A DNA stretch of 10,741 nt from Clostridiales bacterium (GTDB lineage Bacteria > Bacillota > Clostridia > Christensenellales > CAG-138). The notes under the pieces were generated by a model. The model did not search any database. It had not been told where the DNA came from and worked only from the letters and a program-made list of their open reading frames with translations. The translations under genes were made by a program, and so were the position numbers. The stretch spans positions 1-10,741 of the forward strand of contig JAAZFD010000196.1 of assembly GCA_012511925.1 (NCBI GenBank), given 5' to 3'. Positions 1 through 5,698 of this stretch are shown here, piece by piece (positions within the stretch are counted from its first letter, which is position 1; each line of letters begins with the position of its first letter).

Positions 1-2
1 CA

Positions 3-62
3 TCTATGTTTATCACATATAATGGGCTTTTTTTGGTTAAGCACATCAATGTGAAACATAGA
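3..62. repeat. Long imperfect inverted repeat upstream of the pilin-adhesin gene
   Basis: TCTATGTTT (3-11) is exactly complementary to AAACATAGA (54-62), and after a small asymmetric internal loop ACAT (15-18) pairs with ATGT (49-52). Together they give about 13 base pairs around a loop of about 30 bases that contains a TATAAT and a run of seven T. The repeat ends 24 bases before the start codon at 87. As RNA it could be a leader hairpin, but only if transcription begins upstream of the window; as DNA it could be an operator. The arms are AT-rich and could be chance, so only the complementarity is certain. Confidence 0.4.
18..23 (+). promoter_or_regulatory. Possible -10 element (TATAAT) for the pilin-adhesin gene
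   Basis: A perfect TATAAT lies 63 bases before the start codon. A -35 at normal spacing would fall just outside the left edge, so it cannot be checked. If used, the mRNA would start near position 30, with a leader of about 55 bases that opens inside the inverted repeat at 3-62. A single consensus hexamer in AT-rich DNA is weak evidence. Confidence 0.25.
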
Positions 63-86
63 CACATCAAATAAAGGAGAATAGAC

Positions 87-3000
87 ATGACAAGAGCAAT
101 TTCAAAAAAGAAGGCTTTTACAATCGTTGAGTTGATTATCGTTATTGCGGTAATTGGCATATTGGCAGCAATACTTATTCCTGCATTTTCGAACATGATT
201 GCAAAAGCAAACGCAAAGTCGGCATTGTCTGACGCGCGTAACACTCTTACCTCATTCTTATCGGATAACTTAGAGGTAATAGACGGACAAATTGCCGCAA
301 GCATTGTTATTTTTGTTGAAAAGGCAAAGATGCACTATGTTTATGGTTATCAAACACACGGCGAGGATATGGGCAAGCTGATGCAATCAGCAGGAAACCC
401 ATTTAAGTATGAGGATCTATCCGAGCTTATCACTCAATACAACTGCACCGATTTGGCATTGGCTCAAACGGGCGATACAGCACAGACAGAAAATTTTGCA
501 TTTTATCTGTATCCAACGGGCAGCCCTTCGGGTAACAAAAGCATGGATACAATCAATGCAAACTTTATAAACCTAACTGATAGAGTTGAGGGTTTACCCG
601 CTACAACTCAAGTATTCGACGGTTTCTTAATCGGAATGTTTATAGACGCAACAGCAAATCCTCCAGGAAACGGCACTAACCCAGGCGGTATACCCGGCGG
701 TGGTGGCGGTAATCCAGGCGGTGGCGACCCCACTGAAGACCCAGGCACAACTGACTTTAGCGTAACTTATGACGCAGGAACTGCAACAGGGAATACGTTA
801 ACTTTCCCCGAAAACACTACAACTACCGGCACACTTGAACTACCCCCACCGCCCACAGCTACTGGATTCAATTTTGACGGTTGGTTCCTTGATGGTGCGC
901 TTGTTAACGGAACAATTACCGTAACCTCTGATGTAACAATCGTTGCACATTGGGTACAGCTATTCAACTATGAATTGAGCTTTGTTGAGGACGCAAGCTA
1001 TACACTAAACCTAAAAGCAGGCTTTACAAACCCCACAATGTATGTATCCGGAAATGATGTAAGCGGAATCATTGCTGACTCTACTGCTACAAAATCAGGC
1101 GAAGAATTTACGGGTTGGAAAGAGCAGAACAGCAATACTATTTATAACATAGGTAGTGTTCCAAGTCCCTTGTCAATCAATGCAGATTTCAGCCTTACAC
1201 CTGTTTGGAAGCAAAAGTACACGCTTACATTCGATGCAGGCGCAGGCGGTTCAGGCGCTCCTGCTCCTATGGAATTCTATGCTGGCGATACGATTACATT
1301 GCCCGCAGATAAACCCACAAAAACTGGTTTTGCATTTGCTGGTTGGGAATACAATAGCACAACATACTTTGCTAACGGTTCAATAGTAAATGCCCCCGAT
1401 AACAACATTACGCTAACAGCGCAATGGGTAAGCGAATGGACGGTTGATGTCATAATCGATCCTGGCACAGGCACACCCCCTGCTTCTCAAACCGTTGAGG
1501 ATGGCGATTCTATTACATTGCCACAACCCACAGGATTTAGCAGAGATGGCTATACATTCGACGGTTGGACTTTAAGCGCAGAAACATATGACGCTGGGTA
1601 TGTATATACTGTCAACAGCAATGTACCATTTACGGCTTCTTGGGAGCTTATTCCTGTTACAACCTACACCGTAACATATGACGCAAACGGCGGTAGCGGC
1701 ACAATGACAGACGCTAATAGCCCCTATGAAGCAGGTAGTACTGTTACAGTATCGGCAAACGCTTTCACTCCCCCCACAGGCAACGAGTTTGACGGTTGGA
1801 ATACGGCCGCCAACGGCTCTGGCACAGGGTATACTGCAGGCGGCAGCTTTACAATAAACTCTGATGTAACGCTGTATGCACAATGGAAAGCTATAGTATT
1901 GGAAGTAGTGTTCTCTGCTGGTTCTACACCAGACGCAACAGGAATTCCTGCGCCAATTACCATTGATGGCTCAAATATTACAGTACCTTATGTAATACCC
2001 AAATATATTCCTGCTGGTGCAACGAGCTCAAATACATTGTCGGCTTCGTTTAACCACTGGGTACGTTCAGATAATGGTCAAGTATGCTATCCCGGACAGA
2101 CAATTGCTGTAAGCGCACCGCTAACCTTAACTGCTGATTGGACCACAGGTTGCCGCACAATAAGAACGCAAACTGAACTTGCTACTATTGCAAGCAATTT
2201 AAGCGCAAACTTTGTACTTGCAAACGACATTACTATGTCGGACAACTGGACGCCTGTAGGCTCTTCTTCGAACATGTTCACAGGCAAACTTAATGGTAAT
2301 GGATACAAGTTATCAAATTTAACCATTGACTACTATGGATCGAGTAAACAATTCGTCGGCTTGATTGCCTATAGTAATGGCACTATTGCAAACCTTAAAA
2401 TCTCTACGAGTCCCTCGGGCGAAGGATCTTATGGTATTTATGGTCATCAATATGTAGGCGCATTTGTAGGCCGTATGAATTCCTCTGGTGTCATTAGAAA
2501 CTGTCATTTGATTGAAGGAATCGTAGGTGCGATGGATAACGCCAATAGCGGATATGTTGGAGGCATAGTTGGTGTAAGCTATGGCGGTCTTATTGCCCAA
2601 TGCAGCATGCAAGACAGTTACATAGAAGCTTTCTATAGAGGTGGCGGTATTGCCGGTGGTGTAGCCGGTGGAACGGTAACCGAATGCTATATGCATGGTT
2701 CTGTAAACAATAGCGATGGCGCTGACCTTACATATGGCACCTTTGCAAACTGGTTGATAAATAATGAAGTCGACAATATTGGCGGTATCGCCGGTCACGC
2801 ACAAGACAACGCTACATTTACAAACTGCGCAGTTGACATTAGCGGTCATGAGCTGATTTCCTACAACAAAGTAGCCGGAATAGTAGGTAATAAAGGATCC
2901 ACAGCTGTTACTATAACCAACTGCTACTTTACCAGCGTAGGCGGCAGAATGGAGTCATATAGCTTCAACACTGCGACTTATGGACACAGCGGCATCACAG

Positions 3001-3110
3001 TAACTAATTGTGCTTCAAATAACCTGTCGTCATTGCCCGCAAGTTGGGATGCAATAATTTGGATGCTTGATGGTGGCAAAGCAAAGCTTAGAATAATTCC
3101 GGTTTTCTAA
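87..3110 (+). CDS. Prepilin-type protein with InlB-type B-repeats and GLUG-like C-terminus (candidate pilin-anchored adhesin)
   Basis: Translation starts at ATG 87, six bases after AAAGGAGA (73-80). Residues 4-34 form a class III (type IV pilin) signal: basic SKKK, probable cleavage after Ala10, then FTIVEL with the conserved Glu at +5 and a hydrophobic helix to about residue 33. Residues 34-187 look like a variable pilin head. Residues 188-222 are a Gly/Pro-rich linker. Six InlB B-repeat (Flg_new/Listeria-Bacteroides) units follow, ending near W289, W374, W447, W519, W600 and W685; most carry the G-F-x-F-x-G-W signature. Residues 690-985 have repeated GGIVG/GGIAG motifs with N-C turns, typical of GLUG/beta-helix adhesin regions. 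Ordinary pilins are about 120-200 residues, so this is a large fusion. By family knowledge the signal is cut by a PilD-type peptidase and the repeats are extracellular. An adhesive or pilus-tip role is inferred; it could equally be a pseudopilin-anchored surface protein. No assembly genes are visible nearby. Confidence 0.9.
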   Translation: MTRAISKKKAFTIVELIIVIAVIGILAAILIPAFSNMIAKANAKSALSDARNTLTSFLSDNLEVIDGQIAASIVIFVEKAKMHYVYGYQTHGEDMGKLMQSAGNPFKYEDLSELITQYNCTDLALAQTGDTAQTENFAFYLYPTGSPSGNKSMDTINANFINLTDRVEGLPATTQVFDGFLIGMFIDATANPPGNGTNPGGIPGGGGGNPGGGDPTEDPGTTDFSVTYDAGTATGNTLTFPENTTTTGTLELPPPPTATGFNFDGWFLDGALVNGTITVTSDVTIVAHWVQLFNYELSFVEDASYTLNLKAGFTNPTMYVSGNDVSGIIADSTATKSGEEFTGWKEQNSNTIYNIGSVPSPLSINADFSLTPVWKQKYTLTFDAGAGGSGAPAPMEFYAGDTITLPADKPTKTGFAFAGWEYNSTTYFANGSIVNAPDNNITLTAQWVSEWTVDVIIDPGTGTPPASQTVEDGDSITLPQPTGFSRDGYTFDGWTLSAETYDAGYVYTVNSNVPFTASWELIPVTTYTVTYDANGGSGTMTDANSPYEAGSTVTVSANAFTPPTGNEFDGWNTAANGSGTGYTAGGSFTINSDVTLYAQWKAIVLEVVFSAGSTPDATGIPAPITIDGSNITVPYVIPKYIPAGATSSNTLSASFNHWVRSDNGQVCYPGQTIAVSAPLTLTADWTTGCRTIRTQTELATIASNLSANFVLANDITMSDNWTPVGSSSNMFTGKLNGNGYKLSNLTIDYYGSSKQFVGLIAYSNGTIANLKISTSPSGEGSYGIYGHQYVGAFVGRMNSSGVIRNCHLIEGIVGAMDNANSGYVGGIVGVSYGGLIAQCSMQDSYIEAFYRGGGIAGGVAGGTVTECYMHGSVNNSDGADLTYGTFANWLINNEVDNIGGIAGHAQDNATFTNCAVDISGHELISYNKVAGIVGNKGSTAVTITNCYFTSVGGRMESYSFNTATYGHSGITVTNCASNNLSSLPASWDAIIWMLDGGKAKLRIIPVF

Positions 3111-3111
3111 T

Positions 3112-3140
3112 AAGCATTACTATTTATTGATAATGCTTTT
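3112..3140 (+). terminator. Weak hairpin with short T-run after the pilin-adhesin gene
   Basis: AAGCATTA (3112-3119) and TAATGCTT (3131-3138) form a perfect 8-bp stem with an 11-base loop, starting two bases after the stop codon; the second arm runs into TTTT. The stem has only two G-C pairs and the T-run is short, so termination would be inefficient. Partial read-through into the lipoprotein genes is the likeliest outcome. Confidence 0.4.
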
Positions 3141-3143
3141 CAC

Positions 3144-3183
3144 AACAAACTAATTATGCATGTGCGGGGAGAAATCCCCGCAC
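3144..3183 (+). promoter_or_regulatory. Intergenic element copy 1: AACAAACTAATT box plus GAAA-capped GC hairpin
   Basis: The box AACAAACTAATT (3144-3155) is followed by a perfect 9-bp hairpin: GTGCGGGGA (3162-3170), loop GAAA (3171-3174), TCCCCGCAC (3175-3183). The GNRA-type loop and GC-rich stem would be very stable as RNA. No T-run follows, so it is not a standard intrinsic terminator. A second copy lies at 3676-3715 with paired changes in the arms. A role in mRNA processing, 3' end protection or setting pilin-to-lipoprotein expression ratios is inferred. Confidence 0.6.
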
Positions 3184-3225
3184 CGCAACTAAAAGCAAAC
3201 GAATTTCAATGATAGAGGAGAATAA

Positions 3226-3672
3226 ATGAAAAATAGTATAAAGATAATTACATTATTGCTTGCGCTTTCTATGCTATTTGTGCTTGCGGTGGCTTGTAAC
3301 GATACTACCACAAAAGGAGATAAAGACAAATATTCGATTAGGGGTTTAGATAACACAGACAATTCTGGAAAAGATAAAAACAAAGTTCAACTCCCCGAAA
3401 ACGAGTTCACTGCACTTTTACCCCTACTTCGCATGATGGTGCAAGAGTTTGTAGACAACGAATACGGCACAACCGTAATTTACGAAGCAATAGAAAGCGA
3501 TGCTTTTAATGCGCTGTATGCTGATGCGCAGGAATCTGGCTTTAACATTAAAGCTAGTACAGACGGTTTAACTTTTAACGCACAAAACAGCGATGGCTAC
3601 TTCATAAAAATAGAAGTAACAGACAATGCAACAAGTGTTTCAGTATTTAATGATATAAAACACTTTAACTAA
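3226..3672 (+). CDS. Small lipoprotein, paralogue A
   Basis: ATG 3226 sits five bases after AGGAG (3216-3220). The 148-residue product begins with a lipoprotein signal: MKNSIK, a hydrophobic run, then LAVAC with Cys24 as the predicted lipidated residue, so it should be anchored on the outer face of the cytoplasmic membrane. A polar linker (about 25-56) leads to a C-terminal domain (about 57-148) starting PENEF and containing GFNI, a DGL-F motif, NSDGYFIKIE and a final D-KHF. The gene at 3907 has the same domain in the same order, so the two are tandem duplicates. The GF/NSDGY layout reminds me of small lipoprotein domains of unknown function in Clostridia (DUF6591-like), but this is from memory and uncertain. 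I cannot assign a function. It lies 115 bases after the pilin-adhesin gene, which suggests co-expression. Confidence 0.85.
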   Translation: MKNSIKIITLLLALSMLFVLAVACNDTTTKGDKDKYSIRGLDNTDNSGKDKNKVQLPENEFTALLPLLRMMVQEFVDNEYGTTVIYEAIESDAFNALYADAQESGFNIKASTDGLTFNAQNSDGYFIKIEVTDNATSVSVFNDIKHFN

Positions 3673-3675
3673 CAG

Positions 3676-3715
3676 AACAAACTAATTTCAATGCACGTGG
3701 GGAGAAATCCCCACG
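3676..3715 (+). promoter_or_regulatory. Intergenic element copy 2: AACAAACTAATT box plus GAAA-capped GC hairpin
   Basis: The same box (3676-3687) is followed by an 8-bp hairpin: CGTGGGGA (3696-3703), loop GAAA (3704-3707), TCCCCACG (3708-3715). Aligned from the loop to copy 1, the sixth pair is C-G in copy 1 and T-A here, and the eighth is T-A there and C-G here. Both arms changed together, which supports a conserved RNA stem. It begins four bases after the stop codon of lipoprotein A, and no T-run follows. Confidence 0.6.
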
Positions 3716-3906
3716 AAACTCACAAAACTCACAAAAACTAACACTAATTCACAGCAAAAAATAGCTTTTTCACAAGAACGAAAATAACGGCCCATGCGGA
3801 TAGGCAGTCCGTTTATTGACACGAAAACAATTCTACTTAAGAAAATCGCGTGGAGGCAAATTCGTTTCGCCCACATAAACAAACTAATTATACCTAGAGG
3901 AAAAGC
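3716..3906 (+). other. Rest of the spacer between the two lipoprotein genes
   Basis: No gene is visible here. From left to right: a short tandem ACTCACAAA repeat (about 3718-3736); an imperfect inverted repeat AATAACGG (3783-3790) against CCGTTTATT (3809-3817) with one bulge; a GATAGGCA (3799-3806) that matches the tandem unit at 4421-4447; a perfect TTGACA (3816-3821); and a third AACAAACTAATT box (3878-3889) just before the AGAGG of the next gene. The first lipoprotein gene has a similar CAAACGAATT before its ribosome site, so the duplicated unit includes the leader, with about 160 extra bases inserted here. Confidence 0.5.
3816..3843 (+). promoter_or_regulatory. Possible weak promoter for lipoprotein B
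   Basis: A perfect TTGACA (3816-3821) is followed 16 bases later by TAAGAA (3838-3843), which matches TATAAT at three positions. The -35 overlaps the right arm of the inverted repeat at 3783-3817, a possible operator position. The poor -10 makes this tentative; lipoprotein B may rely on read-through instead. Confidence 0.28.
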
Positions 3907-4416
3907 ATGAAAAAAACAATTTTAAACATAACGTTTCTGATTGCGTTGGGTGTATGCCTATTATTTGTAACCGCTTGTAGCAAAACAACTATCACAGAAC
4001 AGGGGAACAGTAATAAAGGCGGTTCATCCGCAATAATAGCGGAAACAAGCAGGCCGCATCCGCTGGAAACGATAAGTGCTAATTCGCCTGCACCAAGCAT
4101 ATCGGAAAATGCGCCTAAGCCAACAAGCGTTCCAATACCCGAAAACGAGTTTTCAGAGCTGCTTCCAAGGCTTAGCATCAGGGTTGTTGATTATAAAAGC
4201 ACAAGGTACGGCATAACTGCAAAATATACGGTAATTGCGGAATCTGATTTTTATTTGCTTGCTAAATCGGTTCAAAAGTGCGGCTTCAACATAACTCCTA
4301 ACACAGACGGTTTAGTTTTCACCGCAAAAAACAGCGATGGATATTTCATAAAAATTGAGCTAACCGACAAGGCAACGCTTATTTCTGTTTATAGCGACGA
4401 CAAGCATTTTCGATAA
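3907..4416 (+). CDS. Small lipoprotein, paralogue B
   Basis: ATG 3907 follows AGAGG (3896-3900) by six bases. The 169-residue product has a lipoprotein signal (MKKTILN, hydrophobic stretch, FVTAC) with Cys24 as the predicted lipid anchor. A Ser/Pro/Asn-rich linker (about 25-77), longer than in paralogue A, leads to the shared C-terminal domain (about 78-169): PENEF, LLPRL, YG-T-Y, GFNI, DGLVF, NSDGYFIKIE and a final D-KHF. Clear identity in the domain against divergent linkers indicates an old tandem duplication in which the linker evolved freely. The product should lie outside the cytoplasmic membrane. Enzyme motifs are not visible; a binding or structural role is possible but not shown. Just after the stop codon lie the GATAGGCAC tandem repeats, with no convincing terminator. 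Confidence 0.85.
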   Translation: MKKTILNITFLIALGVCLLFVTACSKTTITEQGNSNKGGSSAIIAETSRPHPLETISANSPAPSISENAPKPTSVPIPENEFSELLPRLSIRVVDYKSTRYGITAKYTVIAESDFYLLAKSVQKCGFNITPNTDGLVFTAKNSDGYFIKIELTDKATLISVYSDDKHFR

Positions 4417-4420
4417 GGGC

Positions 4421-4447
4421 GATAGGCACGATAGGCACGATAGGCAC
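4421..4447 (+). repeat. Tandem array of 9-mer GATAGGCAC, three perfect copies
   Basis: GATAGGCAC occurs at 4421-4429, 4430-4438 and 4439-4447, preceded by a degenerate unit GATAAGGGC (4412-4420) that overlaps the stop codon of lipoprotein B. Single units recur at 4626-4634 and, as GATAGGCA, at 3799-3806. The perfect array suggests recent slippage expansion at the edge of the dispersed repeat. Confidence 0.85.
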
Positions 4448-4482
4448 GTTTACTTTTTGAAAAAAGTAACAAAAACAAACTT
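4438..4482 (+). repeat. 45-bp dispersed repeat, copy 1
   Basis: This copy differs from the one at 4625-4669 at one base (A4451 against G4639). It contains GATAGGCAC, then the palindrome TTACTTTTT-GA-AAAAAGTAA, then an AACAAACTT tail. The palindrome is AT-rich with almost no loop and no following T-run, so it is unlikely to act as a terminator. The end AACAAACT resembles the box found in the lipoprotein spacers. Confidence 0.85.
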
Positions 4483-4624
4483 GGTTATTATGAAAATACG
4501 CAAGCAAAACATTTTTGAATCAGCAAGAGCTTTACCATTTAGTAGAGGGCGATTACCTCTTTTGAACAAAGCAATATAAGAAACGGATTTTGGGAATATG
4601 TTTTACGGCTTCGCCCTAAAAGGA

Positions 4625-4669
4625 CGATAGGCACGTTTGCTTTTTGAAAAAAGTAACAAAAACAAACTT
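4625..4669 (+). repeat. 45-bp dispersed repeat, copy 2
   Basis: Second copy of the element at 4438-4482 in the same orientation, 187 bases further on, with a G in place of A that gives TGCTTTTTGA. It has a single GATAGGCAC unit instead of three. Sequence before both copies is also alike (AAGGGCGATAGG against AAGGACGATAGG). Confidence 0.85.
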
Positions 4670-4690
4670 AATCATTGTAAGTTACACAAA

Positions 4691-4737
4691 AAAACATAGT
4701 TTTTGAGTTAGCACCATTTGTTCGCTATGTTTTGCTT
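4691..4737 (+). terminator. Possible weak terminator-like inverted repeat
   Basis: AAAACATAG (4691-4699) and CTATGTTTT (4725-4733) form a perfect 9-bp stem with a 25-base loop, and the right arm runs into TTTTGCTTTT. The stem has only two G-C pairs and the loop is large. It could insulate the amidase gene from read-through out of the lipoprotein genes. Confidence 0.3.
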
Positions 4738-4783
4738 TTAGTATTAAAATAAGTAGGCGAACACAAAAATTTTGCTTAGCGTG

Positions 4784-4812
4784 TTGCTTAATGTCATAAA
4801 TTGTTGTATTCT
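4784..4812 (+). promoter_or_regulatory. Candidate promoter for the amidase gene, placing the start of transcription at or near the ATG
   Basis: TTGCTT (4784-4789) and TATTCT (4807-4812) are 17 bases apart; each matches its sigma-A type consensus at four of six positions. Transcription would begin about 7-9 bases after the -10, at about 4819-4821. That coincides with the start codon at 4821 and fits a leaderless mRNA. Confidence 0.4.
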
Positions 4813-4820
4813 ATTAGTGT

Positions 4821-5657
4821 ATGAATATTCGAGAAGAAATAGTTTCAAGTCATATTGAGGTTGAGAGAAAACTCGACTTGTTTCTTAGAGCTTATGCGCT
4901 ACAAATCATTGTGGGGCTTTTGCTTTTAATAATTTTTTGCGGACTATTCATAAGAATAAGCGCTGCGGCACAGGGCTCCGCACTAAATCATACTCCACAG
5001 CCCTTTGAAACTCCGGTTGTGTCAACTCCACCAATTACGGGTAATGCAACCCCCGATTCGACTTCTAACCCCCTCGTTACGCCTAAAACTCCTCATGTAA
5101 TCGTGCTCGATGCAGGGCATGGCGGTTTCGACCCCGGCACAACGGGTACAAGCTCGGGTATTCATGAGCAGGTAGTAAACCTAACAATCGCTTTAAAGCT
5201 ACAAACACTTTTAGAGGAAGCCGGCTATACGGTTGTTATGACGAGAACAGACGAAAACGCACTTGCGAACAGCAAGGAGGGCGATATGGTGGCGAGAGAG
5301 GATATTATAAACTCCTCAAGTGCAGATATTTTTGTGAGCATACACCAAAACGCTTTTGAAAATTCCGCCGTTAAAGGACCAGAGGTGTATTATAATACGA
5401 ACTCTACGGCAGGAAAATACTTGGCAGAGTACATTCAAAAATCCTTAGATAGCAATCTTGAAATAGAGAACCCGCGTGAATATAAGGCGGCAGAGCATAG
5501 GCTTACGAAGTTCTTGCCCTACTCCGTTTTAATTGAATGTGGCTTTTTAACAAACCCCGAGGAAGAGGCACTATTGATAACAGACGAGTATCAACAAAGG
5601 GTTGCACAAGCAATCTTTGAGGGAGTAGTTCTGTTTTTTGATGAGTTTTATGGTTGA
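4821..5657 (+). CDS. Membrane-anchored N-acetylmuramoyl-L-alanine amidase (Amidase_3 family)
   Basis: This 278-residue enzyme should cut the amide bond between N-acetylmuramic acid and L-alanine in peptidoglycan, outside the membrane. Residues 1-23 are a charged cytoplasmic tail, 24-47 a single membrane helix, 48-91 a Pro/Thr/Ser-rich linker, and 92-275 the Amidase_3 domain. Visible motifs: VIVLDAGHGG with zinc ligand His100; the ligand Glu116 in HEQVVNL; SIHQNA with His175; and catalytic Glu239 in IECGFLTNPEE. All expected active-site residues are present, so it should be active. The C-terminal part resembles the CwlD (germination amidase) style, but a general cell-wall hydrolase is equally possible, so no gene symbol is given. 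An in-frame TAG (4815-4817) rules out any earlier start. No Shine-Dalgarno sequence precedes the ATG; a downstream TTG at 4878 with a weak GAGAG is the alternative. Confidence 0.93.
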   Translation: MNIREEIVSSHIEVERKLDLFLRAYALQIIVGLLLLIIFCGLFIRISAAAQGSALNHTPQPFETPVVSTPPITGNATPDSTSNPLVTPKTPHVIVLDAGHGGFDPGTTGTSSGIHEQVVNLTIALKLQTLLEEAGYTVVMTRTDENALANSKEGDMVAREDIINSSSADIFVSIHQNAFENSAVKGPEVYYNTNSTAGKYLAEYIQKSLDSNLEIENPREYKAAEHRLTKFLPYSVLIECGFLTNPEEEALLITDEYQQRVAQAIFEGVVLFFDEFYG

Positions 5658-5667
5658 TTGTAGAACG

Positions 5668-5698
5668 CTAAACCAATAGAGAAAGAATTGTTAGTTTT
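5668..5698 (+). terminator. Weak terminator between the convergent amidase and murC genes
   Basis: CTAA (5668-5671) and CAAT (5674-5677), with a two-base bulge between them, pair with ATTG (5687-5690) and TTAG (5691-5694) around a 9-base loop; TTTT (5695-5698) follows on the + strand. It would serve the amidase gene. The stem is weak, and on the - strand no T-run follows, so murC has no visible intrinsic terminator here. Confidence 0.3.

Larger units (their letters stand above)
4417..4820. other. Gene-free, repeat-rich spacer before the amidase gene
   Basis: About 400 bases without a supported gene. It holds two copies of a 45-bp repeat (4438-4482, 4625-4669), the GATAGGCAC array, a small hairpin AGAGG (4544-4548)/CCTCT (4556-4560) followed by TTT, and a longer inverted repeat at 4691-4733. 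Sequence after the two 45-bp copies is also loosely similar, for example TTTTTGA followed by a nearby AGCA in each. The longest open frame I noticed, a 29-codon frame at 4490-4579, has no ribosome site. The stretch may be a decayed or non-autonomous element, or a REP-like family. Confidence 0.5.

Noticed and set aside
2319..2849. 176-codon open frame on the minus strand inside the pilin-adhesin gene
   Set aside because: It lies wholly within a well-supported gene whose domains are clear; its product shows no recognisable motif and it has no supporting context. The same holds for the other long frames opposite the adhesin repeats, whose biased, repetitive sequence leaves opposite frames open.
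3162..3183. Rho-independent terminator reading of the GC-rich hairpin (and its copy at 3696-3715)
   Set aside because: Neither hairpin is followed by a T-run; the downstream sequence is A/C-rich. Both are reported as structural elements instead.
4451..4469. TTACTTTTT-GA-AAAAAGTAA as terminator of lipoprotein B
   Set aside because: The hairpin would be almost loopless and nearly all A-U, and it is followed by A-rich sequence instead of a T-run.
4490..4579. 29-codon open frame (start MKIRKQNIF) in the repeat-rich spacer
   Set aside because: It has no ribosome site, its frame continues upstream through the 45-bp repeat, and the second repeat copy has a stop at a different place. It is best explained as repeat sequence, not a gene.
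4421..4669. CRISPR array
   Set aside because: The 9-base units are directly adjacent without spacers, and the 45-bp repeat has only two copies 187 bases apart. No cas gene is present.
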